Shown here piece by piece: positions 9,421-19,179 of a DNA stretch of 64,000 nucleotides. Under the pieces are notes generated by a model that saw only the letters and a list, made by a program, of their open reading frames with translations, was not told the origin of the DNA and searched no databases. The position numbers and the translations under genes are program-made. Every line of letters starts with the position of its first letter. The stretch's first letter is position 1. The stretch is taken from the NCBI GenBank assembly GCA_963682175.1, contig OY821771.1, positions 27,114,201 to 27,178,200 of the forward strand, in the 5' to 3' direction. The stretch comes from Triglochin maritima (lineage: Eukaryota > Streptophyta > Magnoliopsida > Alismatales > Juncaginaceae).

Positions 9421-10492
9421 CCCAAAATAACTTAAATCGCCCGTGCGAATTACCGTTTTGTCATTCACTCATAATCATCAAAATGAATGTTTCAGAGGCC
9501 AGGAAAGGAGCCAACGGACGCCCCGGTGCACTTGAATCTGGTAAAATATCTTCTTCTTTTTTTAAAAAATAAATTTTTTTGGGTGGACGTCCGCGGGAGT
9601 GCCCCCCAACGTGCGGGCTCCCGTACGTTGGGAGGGGAGCCTGTCGCAGACGCCCATCCCTTGGGGGCGACAACTCCTGTGCCCCCCCATGGGGTGGGCG
9701 TCTCCCGCAGAAGCTCCTCCCATAATTTTTTATTATTATAAGTAATAATTAGTATTAATTGATAATTACTTAAAAATAATTAATTAATTTGTTAATTTAG
9801 ATGCTTAAATCCATTTACGCGTTGTACATGCTTACGAAGATGATTCATCACCTTGTCATCCACGTAGATGGGGTATATCTTCTTCGGTGAAGAGGGAGAG
9901 GGATAATTTACGTCGTCGCCAGACACGTGAAGATTCTTTCGACGATAAGGAAGATTTAGATGAGGTGGAGAGTGACGATGGGGGTCAGTATGAATTGGAG
10001 TTGGAGTGGCAGGAGAAGGAGAGGCAGCAGTATGGTAGAGGACGGGGGCGACATGGTAGTTCTTCTCCTGTTGAGTGGGTAATTCAGAAGGGTAGAGGTG
10101 GTAGGTTTGTGACCGGTGATTCGAGTTTGTGCACTATAGATGCCCGAGTTCAGAAGAAGAAGATTGTTGAGGACGATTCTTGGATCATGACTGGTCTGAT
10201 GCCCGGTGGTCCTTTAGATGACAGCGTCATTCCGAGTTTCGGAGGCCACATCACGAGATGCATTTGGAGGACGAGGATCGGAAGGTTCTAAGGTGTCATA
10301 ATCGCCAGACGCATTTGCTAGGCTTACTTCACCAGATCCAGACGATTCGCCAGACATTTTCGTGGTGTTGGTACTAGTAAAGTGAGAAAAACTTAGACAG
10401 AAGTCTTAGTTTAAGAGACGGGACAAAATGAGTATTAAATGAATTGTGAAGGGTAAAATAATAATTAGACGGGCGATTTAAATAATTTTGGG
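9421..10492. mobile_element. Second TIR element with a PMD fragment (MULE-like)
   Basis: Inverted arms CCCAAAATAACTTAAATCGC (from 9421) and GCGATTTAAATAATTTTGGG (to 10492) are nearly perfect inverse copies. Inside are GC-rich imperfect palindromes at 9585-9715, for example CCAACGTGCGGG...CCCGTACGTTGG, and a PMD-type gene fragment on the plus strand. A short antisense frame beginning MSGESSGSG starts near 10358 on the minus strand. The outer ends and target duplication were not resolved. Confidence 0.65.
9887..10320 (+). pseudogene. PMD (MAIN-like) N-terminal fragment
   Basis: An acidic and RGRGR-rich stretch is followed by GGPLDDSVIPSFGGHITR, the conserved N-terminal signature of MAIN-like proteins. 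A frame change near 10265 gives EDEDRKVLRCHNRQTHL, which continues the same signature (LRCHNR). Nothing of the main PMD core follows. It is a truncated, frameshifted copy, distinct from the PMD gene at 5154-7015 and on the opposite strand. Confidence 0.6.
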
Positions 10493-10499
10493 ATGATGA

Positions 10500-11258
10500 A
10501 TAGTAATTCCCTAATCTTAAGCTAATTTTTTTATGATGAGTAACTTCTAGTACATAATATTTTATGTATAATTTTCTTATATATTATTATGAAAAGCTGA
10601 ATGTAATATGTGTTTTTATTTTTCTAAGTAGTTTCCGTGTTTTTCGTTATTAAAAGTTTTGTAACGTATATATTGAATAAGATATTTAAATATTTATACT
10701 TGATTCTTAAATTTTCTCTTTGTTTCCGAAAAAGGGCGTACTTGAAAACAACGGAAAAATATTTTGTATACATTGATAGAATAATAAAAAAAGAAACATT
10801 CTTCTTTTCTAGAACCAGGACAAACATGTGGAAAATATCTAGTCATTGTAAAACGATTTATTTCTTCTCTGATTTGTTGTCCTGTGTCCAATCCCTCTTA
10901 AAAGTTGTAGCAACTTCGCTTATAGAGTTGTAGCAGCTACACTTCCATGTATAGTGTTTTTTGTCTCAACGTATCAGATATTCGATTTGTTTTATTCGTT
11001 GAGTCTCGATTTCATCTTTCATGTATGAGTTCTCTGAGCAATTATATCATGTCTAAAAAGCAAATCATTTTTCTCATGTGTAACTTTCTGAAAATCAGTA
11101 ATCAATCAATGAAGCTTATCATTTAAATTATGCACATTTTGTTCTAATTATAAGAATCTCTCATTCAAGTTCTTAACATCATCAGTTAACTTGGTGTCCT
11201 CTTGAGAAAATTTCATGTTTTACAATCAATAGTATTTTCTCTTGAACAAATGAATCTT
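10500..11258. other. AT-rich spacer, no gene seen
   Basis: Low-GC sequence. Overlapping open frames on both strands at 10624-10933 have no recognisable domain and are dominated by K, F, Y and I, as expected from AT-rich DNA. Confidence 0.55.
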
Positions 11259-11753
11259 CACTACTGCAGAATGTGGATATTACGTCGACATTTTCAATAT
11301 ATCACGTCAGGTTGACCGACCTTAGCTGACCGACGTATGTCCAGGGGACGTGGTAAAAGAGGGGGATAACACCTTAGCCAATACACCCGCATGGTATGTA
11401 GGTCGACCACTTCGGTATTTATCAATAACACCATCATGGTATTTACAACATACCACGACTGTCGCTCCTAGCCAACCAACGCTAGGTTAATCCTATGGCA
11501 TCGAAGAATACCAGTAGGTTATCCACGTAAACGGTTCTACCACAACTAACATTCAATGTCAATAAAAACCACTCATGTTAAAATTACTTCATCAAATTGA
11601 AGTTATTATAAAAGAAAATGATTAATAGACCGCGGTGCGTCTCGGATGTCATCTGACATGGTCAATGCAGTCAGCAAAAATCACATATTTTTATTATCAA
11701 AGATTAATTAAATCACATATTAATTATTTATTTTGTGTCACATCACGCACATG

Positions 11754-12150
11754 CTAAACTATGCGACATTTGGTTTCCACCATATATATCTCCTCAAAAC
11801 CTTCCATTATTCCCCAAAGCCTTTCATTCCCCATAATTTTCTCCCGGCGCAATGACCCATCACGGCCTTTAACGAGGTTGAGGTCGGGATCCACCTCGTT
11901 GGCGCTGTCGACGAAGAGGTCGAGGATGAGGTGGAAAGTGAGATCGGTAAGAGGGATGTCGAGGGAGATGACGTGGGAGTGGGTCTTGAGGGAGGTGGGG
12001 ATGCTGACGACATTGGTTAGGACTCGCAATGAAGTTGGTAGACGAGGAGGAGGAGGAAGTGTCGGCGGTGGAGCCCGTTCCGAGACCGAGGACCATGTTA
12101 GATCTCACGAACTCACTGGCGCAGTGGGCGGAGAGACGTTTGTGGTCGTC
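11754..12150 (-). pseudogene. Ribose-5-phosphate isomerase fragment
   Basis: In one minus-strand frame, [14 protein letters not shown] (about 12108-12060) matches the substrate-binding loop of RpiA-type ribose-5-phosphate isomerases ([12 protein letters not shown]). In another frame, VVSIPTSLKTHS and [18 protein letters not shown] (about 12015-11835) match GIPTSKRTQ and [23 protein letters not shown]. The frames change near 12040. In the DGADE catalytic motif, D-G is replaced by S-A before NEVD. The C-terminal half is missing. The enzyme interconverts ribose-5-phosphate and ribulose-5-phosphate in the pentose phosphate and Calvin cycles; this copy cannot do so. Confidence 0.8.
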
Positions 12151-12397
12151 CTAGGAGGGAGGGGAGGGGGAGTGTAGGGGAGGGGAGTGGGTGGTGGAGG
12201 GGTGGTAGGGTTGGGAGTGCTTGGATTGGAGGAAGAAAATGATGATATGAGATAATATGGTTATTCCATTCATCCTTTTTAAATGGTCATACCTTTTAAA
12301 TGTTCATCGTTTGGGAGGGAGGGAGGGGAAGGACAAACGCATGTTGTAAGGTTTCTTCATTTTACACGAACTCTTCATTTTACCTTTGTATCCGAAC

Positions 12398-12486
12398 GTT
12401 GCATGGAGAAACCAAATGTTGCGTTGGGAAAGTAAATGTTGCATGAGAAACTAAACGTTACATTGGGAAACTAAAGGTTGCATGTG
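12398..12486. repeat. 20-bp tandem repeat, about 4.5 copies
   Basis: Degenerate copies of GTTGCATGGAGAAACCAAAT follow head to tail (GTTGCGTTGGGAAAGTAAAT, GTTGCATGAGAAACTAAAC, GTTACATTGGGAAACTAAAG). They lie inside the Pack-type element, between the gene fragment and its right arm. Confidence 0.75.
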
Positions 12487-12592
12487 ATACAAAATAAATA
12501 AACTTGTTATTTAATTAATTTCAGAAAGTAAAAGACATTTGAGTTTTGCTGACTGGATTGACCATGACAGGTGCATCCAGGACGCTGCGTCC

Positions 12593-14232
12593 GTGTATAA
12601 CGACCCACTATAAAATATCATGAGCTACTTACTTCTCCCAATATGTTACTAGAAAATATGAGCATTCCTTGACGCTTGCAACACCTCTGCAAACTTTGTA
12701 GATCTATTTTCTTTACTTGAATCTCCTTGTTTGGATTAATAGAGTGGGACACAGATAACCATACTTTTTCCTATTTGGCATTTGGTAGATATTCCTAATA
12801 TAAACAAGCTAACACCATTAAAATTTAAATATAAAACATAAACAATTATGAAGAAAAGACAAACATGACTTACTTCGATTAAACTTGAATGATTGTTATA
12901 TAATGTTCCCATCTTTAGAAACTACATGACATCACCTATACAGATATATACTAGGTCTTCTATGTCACCTTTGGTTGTTTTGCCTACCATTTCTTTCGGC
13001 ATAACACCTTTTATTGTAGAATCTACACATTTATCCTTTACGAGATTGTACACTATTTTGCCATTCGAAGGCAGTTGACTCTTGTCACACAAATCCCGAG
13101 GAGAATATGCTTTTGACGATGGAACACTATCCTGATTCTTGAAAAACAAAGAAATATTATTAGAAAAAAATAACATGAGCAATATATCTACAATTATGGA
13201 GTTATAAAATTCAAATGTAATAACATTGCCTATTATTTCTACTTTTGTTTCCTCGTGGATTCAAATTGGGTGTTCATCTTTAGGATTCACACTTCCCACT
13301 GTACTTCGTAGTGTCGGAATTTGTGGGGCTATATCGGGTAATTCATTTACTTTATTAAGTACCATGGTTATTTGTTCTTGTAGTGTATAGATCTTTTCTT
13401 CAGAATCTGCGTGAATTCCTTCCCCACTATGCTTCGAGGAGGATGACCCAAAATATTATTGTAGTCCTATTTGACTACCGACACCACGTACTCATCTAAC
13501 ATGCTCCTCCTTGCCTAGGGCTACAGTCAAAATATCTTTTCTACCATTTGAAAAAAATTCACCTTAGGATGCTTGTAGTGTAAGATCATCCTATTACGTA
13601 TGAAACACATGAATCTTAGAAACTAATCGTAGCATGTTGTTTAGTTGGGTTAATCTTTCCATTCTCTTGTCCACGATCAGTTGTGTGAAGTGTTCTGAAT
13701 TTAACAGTGGTGGGGCAATCACCGAATCTTTTGCGCCCAGTATTTTAGTATTGCATCTACATATTCTACAACGATATCAGGCAGTCTGGACAAGATGGCT
13801 TTGGTGGCGACACTTGGAATCGTGATCACTTTTCGTGGATAGAATCCCTTCTTCTGCCATTGCTCCAACACATCTAGCAACGCGTCTAGTAACTGTCAAT
13901 TAAAATTAGTAGTATTAACTTCACATTTTCCGAGCTTAAAAGGAACTGAACTTAGAAAATGAAATTTACTTACTTCCATTGATAGATTTGATATTATCGA
14001 TATTAGATCCTTTAGATCCGCTCACCTCACGTGGATCAGTTCCATGCACTAGGCATTCTTTTATATCTCTTCCTGGTACCGTTAGATTCAGTAGCACATT
14101 ATTTTCTGCATCGGTCAACCCTGCCATAACTTCCATGTCGATGTTTTAATATATATATTTACACATGTTTATTTAGCCAGCTCTTTGTTGGAGATAATGT
14201 CTTGTTTGGTTGTAATTTGATTTCCATCAAAT
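12593..14232 (-). other. CACTA interior, possible degraded coding exons
   Basis: Open minus-strand stretches occur at 13182-12922 (RDLCDKSQLPSNGKIVYNLV) and at about 14130-13980 (MAGLTDAENNVLLNL), the latter followed by a possible donor GTAAGT. They lie downstream of the DUF4216 frame, where CACTA elements usually carry the C-terminal transposase or Ptta/En/Spm-type exons. I cannot match the peptides firmly to a family; stops and frame changes are frequent. Confidence 0.35.
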
Positions 14233-14269
14233 TTGAGCATCTTCTCGACGATTGACTCTTCACTTATTT

Positions 14270-14710
14270 GTACTATGTTTCTTTTTTCTTGTTCTTGTTC
14301 TCCTGTCCCTCTTTCATATTGTCCTCTTCTTTCCTCTTTTCCCTTATTCTTCCTCTCTATTTCTTGTTCTTCTCCTCTTTTTTCCTTTTATACTATCCTT
14401 CTTTCTTCTCCTCCTCTTCTTTCCTCTCCTCCTTCTCTTCTTCTCTTTTCTCCTCCTCCTACTCTCATTTCCTTCTTTTTTCTTCGCTCTCTTCTTTCTT
14501 TCTCTTCCTCACCTCCTCTGCTTCGTCTTTTCTTGCCTTCTCCTCTTACTTTCTCTTTCTCTCCTCCTCTGCTTCATCTTTTCTTGCCTTCTCCTCTTCC
14601 TTTCTCTTCCCCTCCTCTTCGTCCTCTTTCATTTTTTTCTTCCGCTTCCTCCCTCACCTCGTCTTATGCTTCTTCTTTTTTTCTTTTTCTTCTTCTTCTC
14701 CACCAATTTC
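14270..14710. repeat. Long polypyrimidine (C/T) tract
   Basis: About 440 bp of almost pure C and T on the plus strand. TCCTCCTCTGCTTCGTCTTT-like blocks repeat at about 14508 and 14563. Three plus-strand frames are open through it only because the sequence is biased. On the minus strand it would encode E/K/R-rich sequence. Confidence 0.85.
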
Positions 14711-14808
14711 ATTGGTGTAGACGTCTGACACTTCTTTGATCCATATTCCTTCATCATGATCCTCCCGAATAAGCAATTTATCAGTATTTCTATCATCACC
14801 AATTGGCT

Positions 14809-15228
14809 TCAATTCAGACACTTGTTTGAAAATGGGGGAATTTTTTCAACATCATTGACATCCTCTTGAGAAATAATATTTTGTTTTTCTTCAAAAATGA
14901 TCGACCAGTGATTATCACAGGTGTCTGCTACATAAAATATATGATTTTCTTGAAATGCCAAAATAATATGTTCTTCCTGGAATCCTTGTTTGTTAAGGTT
15001 AATCAAAGTAAATCCCAACTCATCCACCCGAAGGCCATTGTTATTGTACACCCACTTGCATTTATAAATTGCCACATCAAATTGGTTGAAGTTCAACACC
15101 CATATAATTTCAATTTGACCGTAGTATGACATCTCTACATATATAGAATTTTTATATTTTGACCAAGAGATATGCAAAGCTTCAGCAACTAAACTAACCA
15201 TGCTAGTTTGCATTGTCAATAAACACAT
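14809..15228 (-). pseudogene. DUF4216 domain protein of a CACTA element
   Basis: A 139-residue open frame with YGQIEIIWVLNFNQFDVAIYKCKWV, NGLRVDELGFTLINLNK and EEHIILAFQENHIFYVAD in that order. This is the pattern of DUF4216 (YG.ieeIweldY..f....FkCdWv...GfT.vdl.....epFilA.qa.qVFYv.D), found at the C-terminal side of plant CACTA transposase polyproteins. The rest of the transposase (TNP2/DUF4218 core) is not visible, because foreign LTR sequence begins at 15217, inside the first codons of this frame. The fragment is not functional by itself. Confidence 0.75.
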
Positions 15229-16695
15229 GTATATCTATTATAACATCGCATGCATATGTATACATATATATTGGTGTTACTAACATTTCAGGTGACAAGT
15301 GATACACAAAGACAAGAAATCAAGTGAAAGAATAGATAGTATTTTCATTTCTTGTTCTTAGGACTAAAATGTAACTTGGCACTTGAACTATTGTTGAATT
15401 GCATTGCATGACACTTAGAAAACCTATACTAATCTCATACTTAATTCCATATCAAACTGACTATGTTAGGTGACCGATAACACTTAGAAATTCCACTGAA
15501 TAGGAATTCTGCTTCAACCGGTCGATCGGCAGATCATCTGGTTTGACCAGATTTAACAGACTCTTGCAAGCGCATTTTCAGTCCCAAACAGTCAACCGTC
15601 TCTTCATCCCCGTTCAACCATTTTCATGTGTCAACGGTGAACTCCAAGTTCGACCGTTTAAATCCTTGTTCACCAGTTATATCTTGACACGTGTCCCCCA
15701 ACTGGTTGACCGAAAGTTCACTTTTGTTCGACCATTTTACACTTTGTATTTCATTTGAATTTGAATGTTATACTTGTCGTATTATATAATGGTCGTATAC
15801 ACATACTTCTACCAACGCAACTCATATACTTGGCTACCGGTCGAACAATGGCTGGACGACGGTCGACCGGATCAGACACAATTAGAAATCCCAAACTTCC
15901 TGTTATTTTCGGTTGAACTGGATCCTTGTTTAGTTCGACTGTTACATAAATTGTTTAAGTATTATTCTGGCCAATTCTCCCTTAACGGTCAACCAATCCT
16001 ATACTTGGTTAGACCGTTCACTTAAGTTAGTATCCGGGTGGATCGACCGGTATACACTATATCGACCGTTTTCTTATTTATAAGAAATCGGTCGACCGTT
16101 TGTGTCCTGATTTTAGTTCCAAACTTCTTTGTTTTATGCATCTTACTCAAATCATTATCACTTCAATTCCAATGGCTAGAGCTTAGAACACACTTCTCAA
16201 GTCACCAATCTTCTCTCTAAGCTCACACACTCATACTACTGTCAAATTCCTCTAAACCACTCTTTGTGCTCAATCTTTCCACTTGAATCACTCATTGCAT
16301 TCATCAATCATTCAAGTGCTCAAGATTAGAAGTTGTTACTCAATTCTCTAGCAAAGGGTTGTATTAGCTTCTAGAGTGAATCTATTCTCGTATTGTGAGA
16401 AGGTGGTCCAAGCTTGGCGAGGGTGTTTGCAATCTTGAAGTGTAAAGGCTTGATCTCGGCCCGGAACGGAGATTGGAATAGTTGAGTACGCAAAGTTGCT
16501 CGAGGAAAAGTAATTCGTAAGAGAGGACTGGGATCTGGTGGTTGGATCTAAACCTCTAACATCCGTATCGTGGTTTGCCTCTCTTTCTCTTTTACTTTTC
16601 TTGTTCATGCTTTACAATAGCTTAAACTTTTAAAAGAACTTATTTCGTCTATTCACCCCTCTTTAGACTAATACAATGGCCCTTTATATCCTACA
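15217..16695 (+). repeat. Copia LTR, subtype a (copy A 5' LTR)
   Basis: Closely matches 52189-53157 of copy C. It begins at LTR position about 55 and ends ...CCTACA two bases before the primer-binding site. It carries GGTCGACC-type palindromes (exact at about 15861 and 16085) and many one-base variants. The promoter segment reads GGCTAGAGCTTAGAACACAC, where related LTR-b has a TATATATA box, so the TATA element appears to be deleted. Confidence 0.8.
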
Positions 16696-16697
16696 TT

Positions 16698-16709
16698 TGG
16701 TATCAGAGT
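16698..16709 (+). promoter_or_regulatory. Primer-binding site, initiator tRNA-Met
   Basis: TGGTATCAGAGT lies two bases after the LTR end. It is complementary to the 3' end of initiator tRNA-Met, the usual primer of plant copia elements. Confidence 0.85.
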
Positions 16710-16747
16710 CTCGTAGATTGCATCTAAACAAACTAACATTTGTTGCA

Positions 16748-17077
16748 ATGGCCCAACAACGTGAGGGATTCCACACCGGTAGACATCCTTTGGGTGTTTC
16801 TTCAAAAACCTTATATTTAATACAAAGAACTTGAACTCATGATCGACGATGAACTTGTAATGGTTCAAATGAATGTCAAACTCATGAACATTCTTATGTG
16901 TGGTTTAACCGAATAAGAATATGGTAGAATCAATGCATGTGATTCATAATTTGAGGCATGACATATGTTAGAGAGTCACTTTGAAGGTCGATAATCCGTT
17001 AAGGATACTAGGATAGATTCTTTTATGCAAAAATATGAAATGTTGGCTATGAAGCCTAATGAAACCATAAGTGAGAT
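16748..17077 (+). pseudogene. Copia gag, N-terminal fragment (copy A)
   Basis: Begins MAQQREGFHTGR, matching the gag start of copy B (MTQQCEGFHTGRP at 32339). Compared with copy B, the stretch around 16790-16830 has lost the LWDGTNYAWKKYM region, and stops interrupt the frame. The LINE inserted at 17078; homology to gag resumes at 21176 with the KNLGKVLVESDR-like region. Confidence 0.7.
17062..17077. repeat. LINE target site duplication, left copy
   Basis: AAACCATAAGTGAGAT matches AAACCATAAACGAGAT at 21160-21175 at 14 of 16 positions. It flanks the LINE directly. Confidence 0.8.
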
Positions 17078-17191
17078 TAACGAACCAGAGAGAAGAGAGG
17101 AGAGAGAGAGTGGCGACCAACATGGGAAACCTAGGTTTCTCTAGGGTTCCGACCTCTTTCACCATCAAAAGCTTTGGATTTTCGCAGCAAA

Positions 17192-18829
17192 ATGGACCCC
17201 AACCCTTGCCCTACTCGTGGCCAGCAAGAAGATGGAGAGTGTGGCAGCAAAATGGCTCTCCATCCACCCCCATTGCATGCTTCATCCCCAGCCTTAGAGG
17301 CTGAAACCGCCCCAAGGAAGTGGAGCGAATTGTTTGTGGCTGGCCCAAAGGCATCCACAACCCTTGAGTTCATCCAGCCGGCCATAAAGGGAGGAGAAAA
17401 GGTGGCAAAGTGTTCCAAGCAAGAAGTGGTTGAAGCCTTGAAGAGGTGGGATAAGGTTTTAGTTGGTTATTTCATTGCTTTCAGATCACACTTGCCAACT
17501 TTAGAGAAGCACCTCCACAAGATGTGGAGTTTGGTTGGAGGTGTGGAGGTCATCAAAAGAAGTCAAGGGTTTCTCCTCTTCCGATTCACTCTTGGAGAGG
17601 ATAGGAAACGTGTGCTAGAGGGGGGACCATGGTTCATTCGTGGTTCTCCACTTGTTGTTCAAGAGTGGGCACCGTATGTGGTTTTGACAAGGGCAAACAT
17701 CACCACCGTTCCCATTTGGATTCGTCTACCAGAGCTTGACCTCCGATTCTGGTGACAAAGAGTTTTAAGCAACATTACTAGTGTCCTTGGGAGACCTCTA
17801 TACATGGATGTGCACACGGCTTTGGGGAGAAGGCTTGCCTATGCAAGGGTGTGCGTGGAAGTGACCCATGATTTCACCTATCCGAGTTGGGTGGAGGTCC
17901 AAGTGGAAGGCACCGACACACATCGAGTTCTAGTGGAGTATGAATGGAGGCCCGGGTATTGTAAGGACTGCATGGATTTCTGCCATGATGAGGAGAAATG
18001 TCTTAAGAGGAGGATAATCAACAAACAAGGAGAGGAACAAAAAGGAAAAGCTGAGAAGTGGATTGTTGTGTCTTGGAAGAGTGCTGGAAATGGGCTTGAA
18101 AGGAGTATGACCAAGGGCGTTGAGGGAGTGAGCCATGGAAGTGGGGAGCAAGCTAGCACCATGAGTATCCCGGAGATGGGAGGGGCTGGTCGGATAGGAG
18201 GGGAGAGAGAGGCTGGTGGTAAGATGATGACTTGGACACTAGAAGTGCTGATGTGGACGGCGGGGGGGGGGGGGGGGGGGGGGGGGGCAAGTGAGGAGGT
18301 GACATGTGGAGAGCAAGGTAAGAGAAATCTTAAAGAGAAAAATCACATGGCTAGGGCACTCTCTTGCTCTCCCAATTGTTTGGAGGCAACCAATGAGGGG
18401 ATGCCTTGTCACATGAGAGGGAGTAGCTTAGGAGACAAAGTGGGAGGCTCCCAAGTGCTCCTAACAACTTCTGCAATTGGTGCAATTGGGAGTGAACCTA
18501 TTGGTGTCCAAGAAGGGAAACGTGGAGTGGAGCAGGAAAGTGATATTTCCAATTTGGGACAAGCCAATGGGATGGGCTTTGAGTGCTCTAGGTGTGAAGA
18601 GGCTGCTGAGGAAAGACCAAGTCAGCATGGTAAAGACAAAATAGAAGCTCACATGTTTCCAATCAAGGGACACAACTTAGAGGACTCTTCTCATGAAGTG
18701 GGGGGGGGGGAGGTGCATTATGCAAAAGGCCCATGCATGGGGATAAGGCACGTGATGTGCATGAGGAGGAGGAGCTTCATGAGGGAGAAGTTCCATGTGA
18801 CATATTCCAGCAAGACCAAGAGGCAATAA
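17192..18829 (+). pseudogene. LINE ORF1: DUF4283 and CCHC zinc knuckle protein
   Basis: RNA-binding ORF1 protein of plant L1 elements. DUF4283 lies in the first about 190 codons (WDKVLVGYFIAFRSHLPTLE, WSLVGGVEVIKR, GFLLFRFTLGEDRKRVLEGG, GPWFIRGSPLVVQEW). A zinc knuckle follows, CKDCMDFCHDEEKC, near 17955-18000. One in-frame TGA at 17753-17755 interrupts the conserved WGQR-like position; the frame continues without shift from 17756. A run of 26 G at 18262-18287 encodes polyglycine. A second G10 tract near 18700 probably marks a frame change, since the tail PPPLRRSERKSS, typical of ORF1 ends, is found in the next frame at about 19095. Confidence 0.8.
18262..18287. repeat. G26 homopolymer inside LINE ORF1
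   Basis: An uninterrupted run of 26 G within coding sequence, translated as polyglycine. A second run of 10 G lies near 18700. Such runs slip easily in replication and in sequencing. Confidence 0.85.
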
Positions 18830-19179
18830 GTGTAAGACTTGAGAAGGAAAATGGCACATCTAAAGGAGATCATGAGAAGCTATGTGGACTAGCCTCTTTG
18901 GTGCATGAGGAGGCGGGTTGGGCTTCACCCACAAAAGTGGCGCGCACAAAGGAGAGCACAAAGAATTTCGGTCACCCAAGTGAGGGAATGTTTGATGTAC
19001 TTCGAAAATCAGAGGATCAAGACATGGAGAGAGCTGAAACAAGCCAGCAAGAAGAGTGGGAGGGTTCGCTCACTAAGAAGGTATACTCTCCACCACCACT
19101 TAGGAGATCCGAGAGGAAAAGTAGTTGGAGTAAAAATACACGTACGGAAGGGAAGGGGGTCACCTCGCACCTTGAATCC

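Larger units (their letters stand above)
11634..12592. mobile_element. Pack-type TIR element with captured gene fragment
   Basis: The left arm (11634-11682) and the inverted right arm (12540-12592) share CATGGTCAAT and CAGTCAGCAAAA in the same order, with ends GGTGCGTCTCGG and GGACGCAGCGTCC. The arms are about 50 bp. The interior holds a fragment of a cellular gene, ribose-5-phosphate isomerase, plus a 20-bp minisatellite. This layout is that of a Pack-MULE or other Pack-TIR element. No convincing target duplication was found. Confidence 0.65.
11259..15216 (-). mobile_element. CACTA (En/Spm) transposon remnant
   Basis: The left edge is placed at CACTACTGCAGAATG (11259), which resembles CACTA termini and is followed by ACGTC/GACGT-rich subterminal DNA. 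The minus strand encodes a DUF4216 protein (14809-15228), a domain tied to plant CACTA transposases. The right edge is set where Sirevirus LTR sequence begins (15217); no CACTA right terminus was found, so the element is truncated there. A 0.96-kb TIR element with a gene fragment lies within it. Left end and overall span are moderately supported. Confidence 0.5.

Noticed and set aside
10624..10933. Overlapping frames on both strands in AT-rich DNA
   Set aside because: No domain, K/F/Y/I-rich composition expected from AT bias, and no element boundary or splice signals.
11259..11275. Treating CACTACTGCAG as proof of a complete CACTA element
   Set aside because: No inverted partner ending TAGTG was found before 15217, so only a truncated remnant is supported.
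11807..12177. Several open frames overlapping the RPI fragment on both strands
   Set aside because: Only two minus-strand frames match ribose-5-phosphate isomerase; the S/P- and G/R-rich products of the others are shadows of GC-rich sequence.
14233..14739. Three overlapping 150-168-codon open frames in the C/T tract
   Set aside because: They are open only because the sequence is almost pure pyrimidine; the peptides are S/L/F/P low-complexity and no domain is visible.
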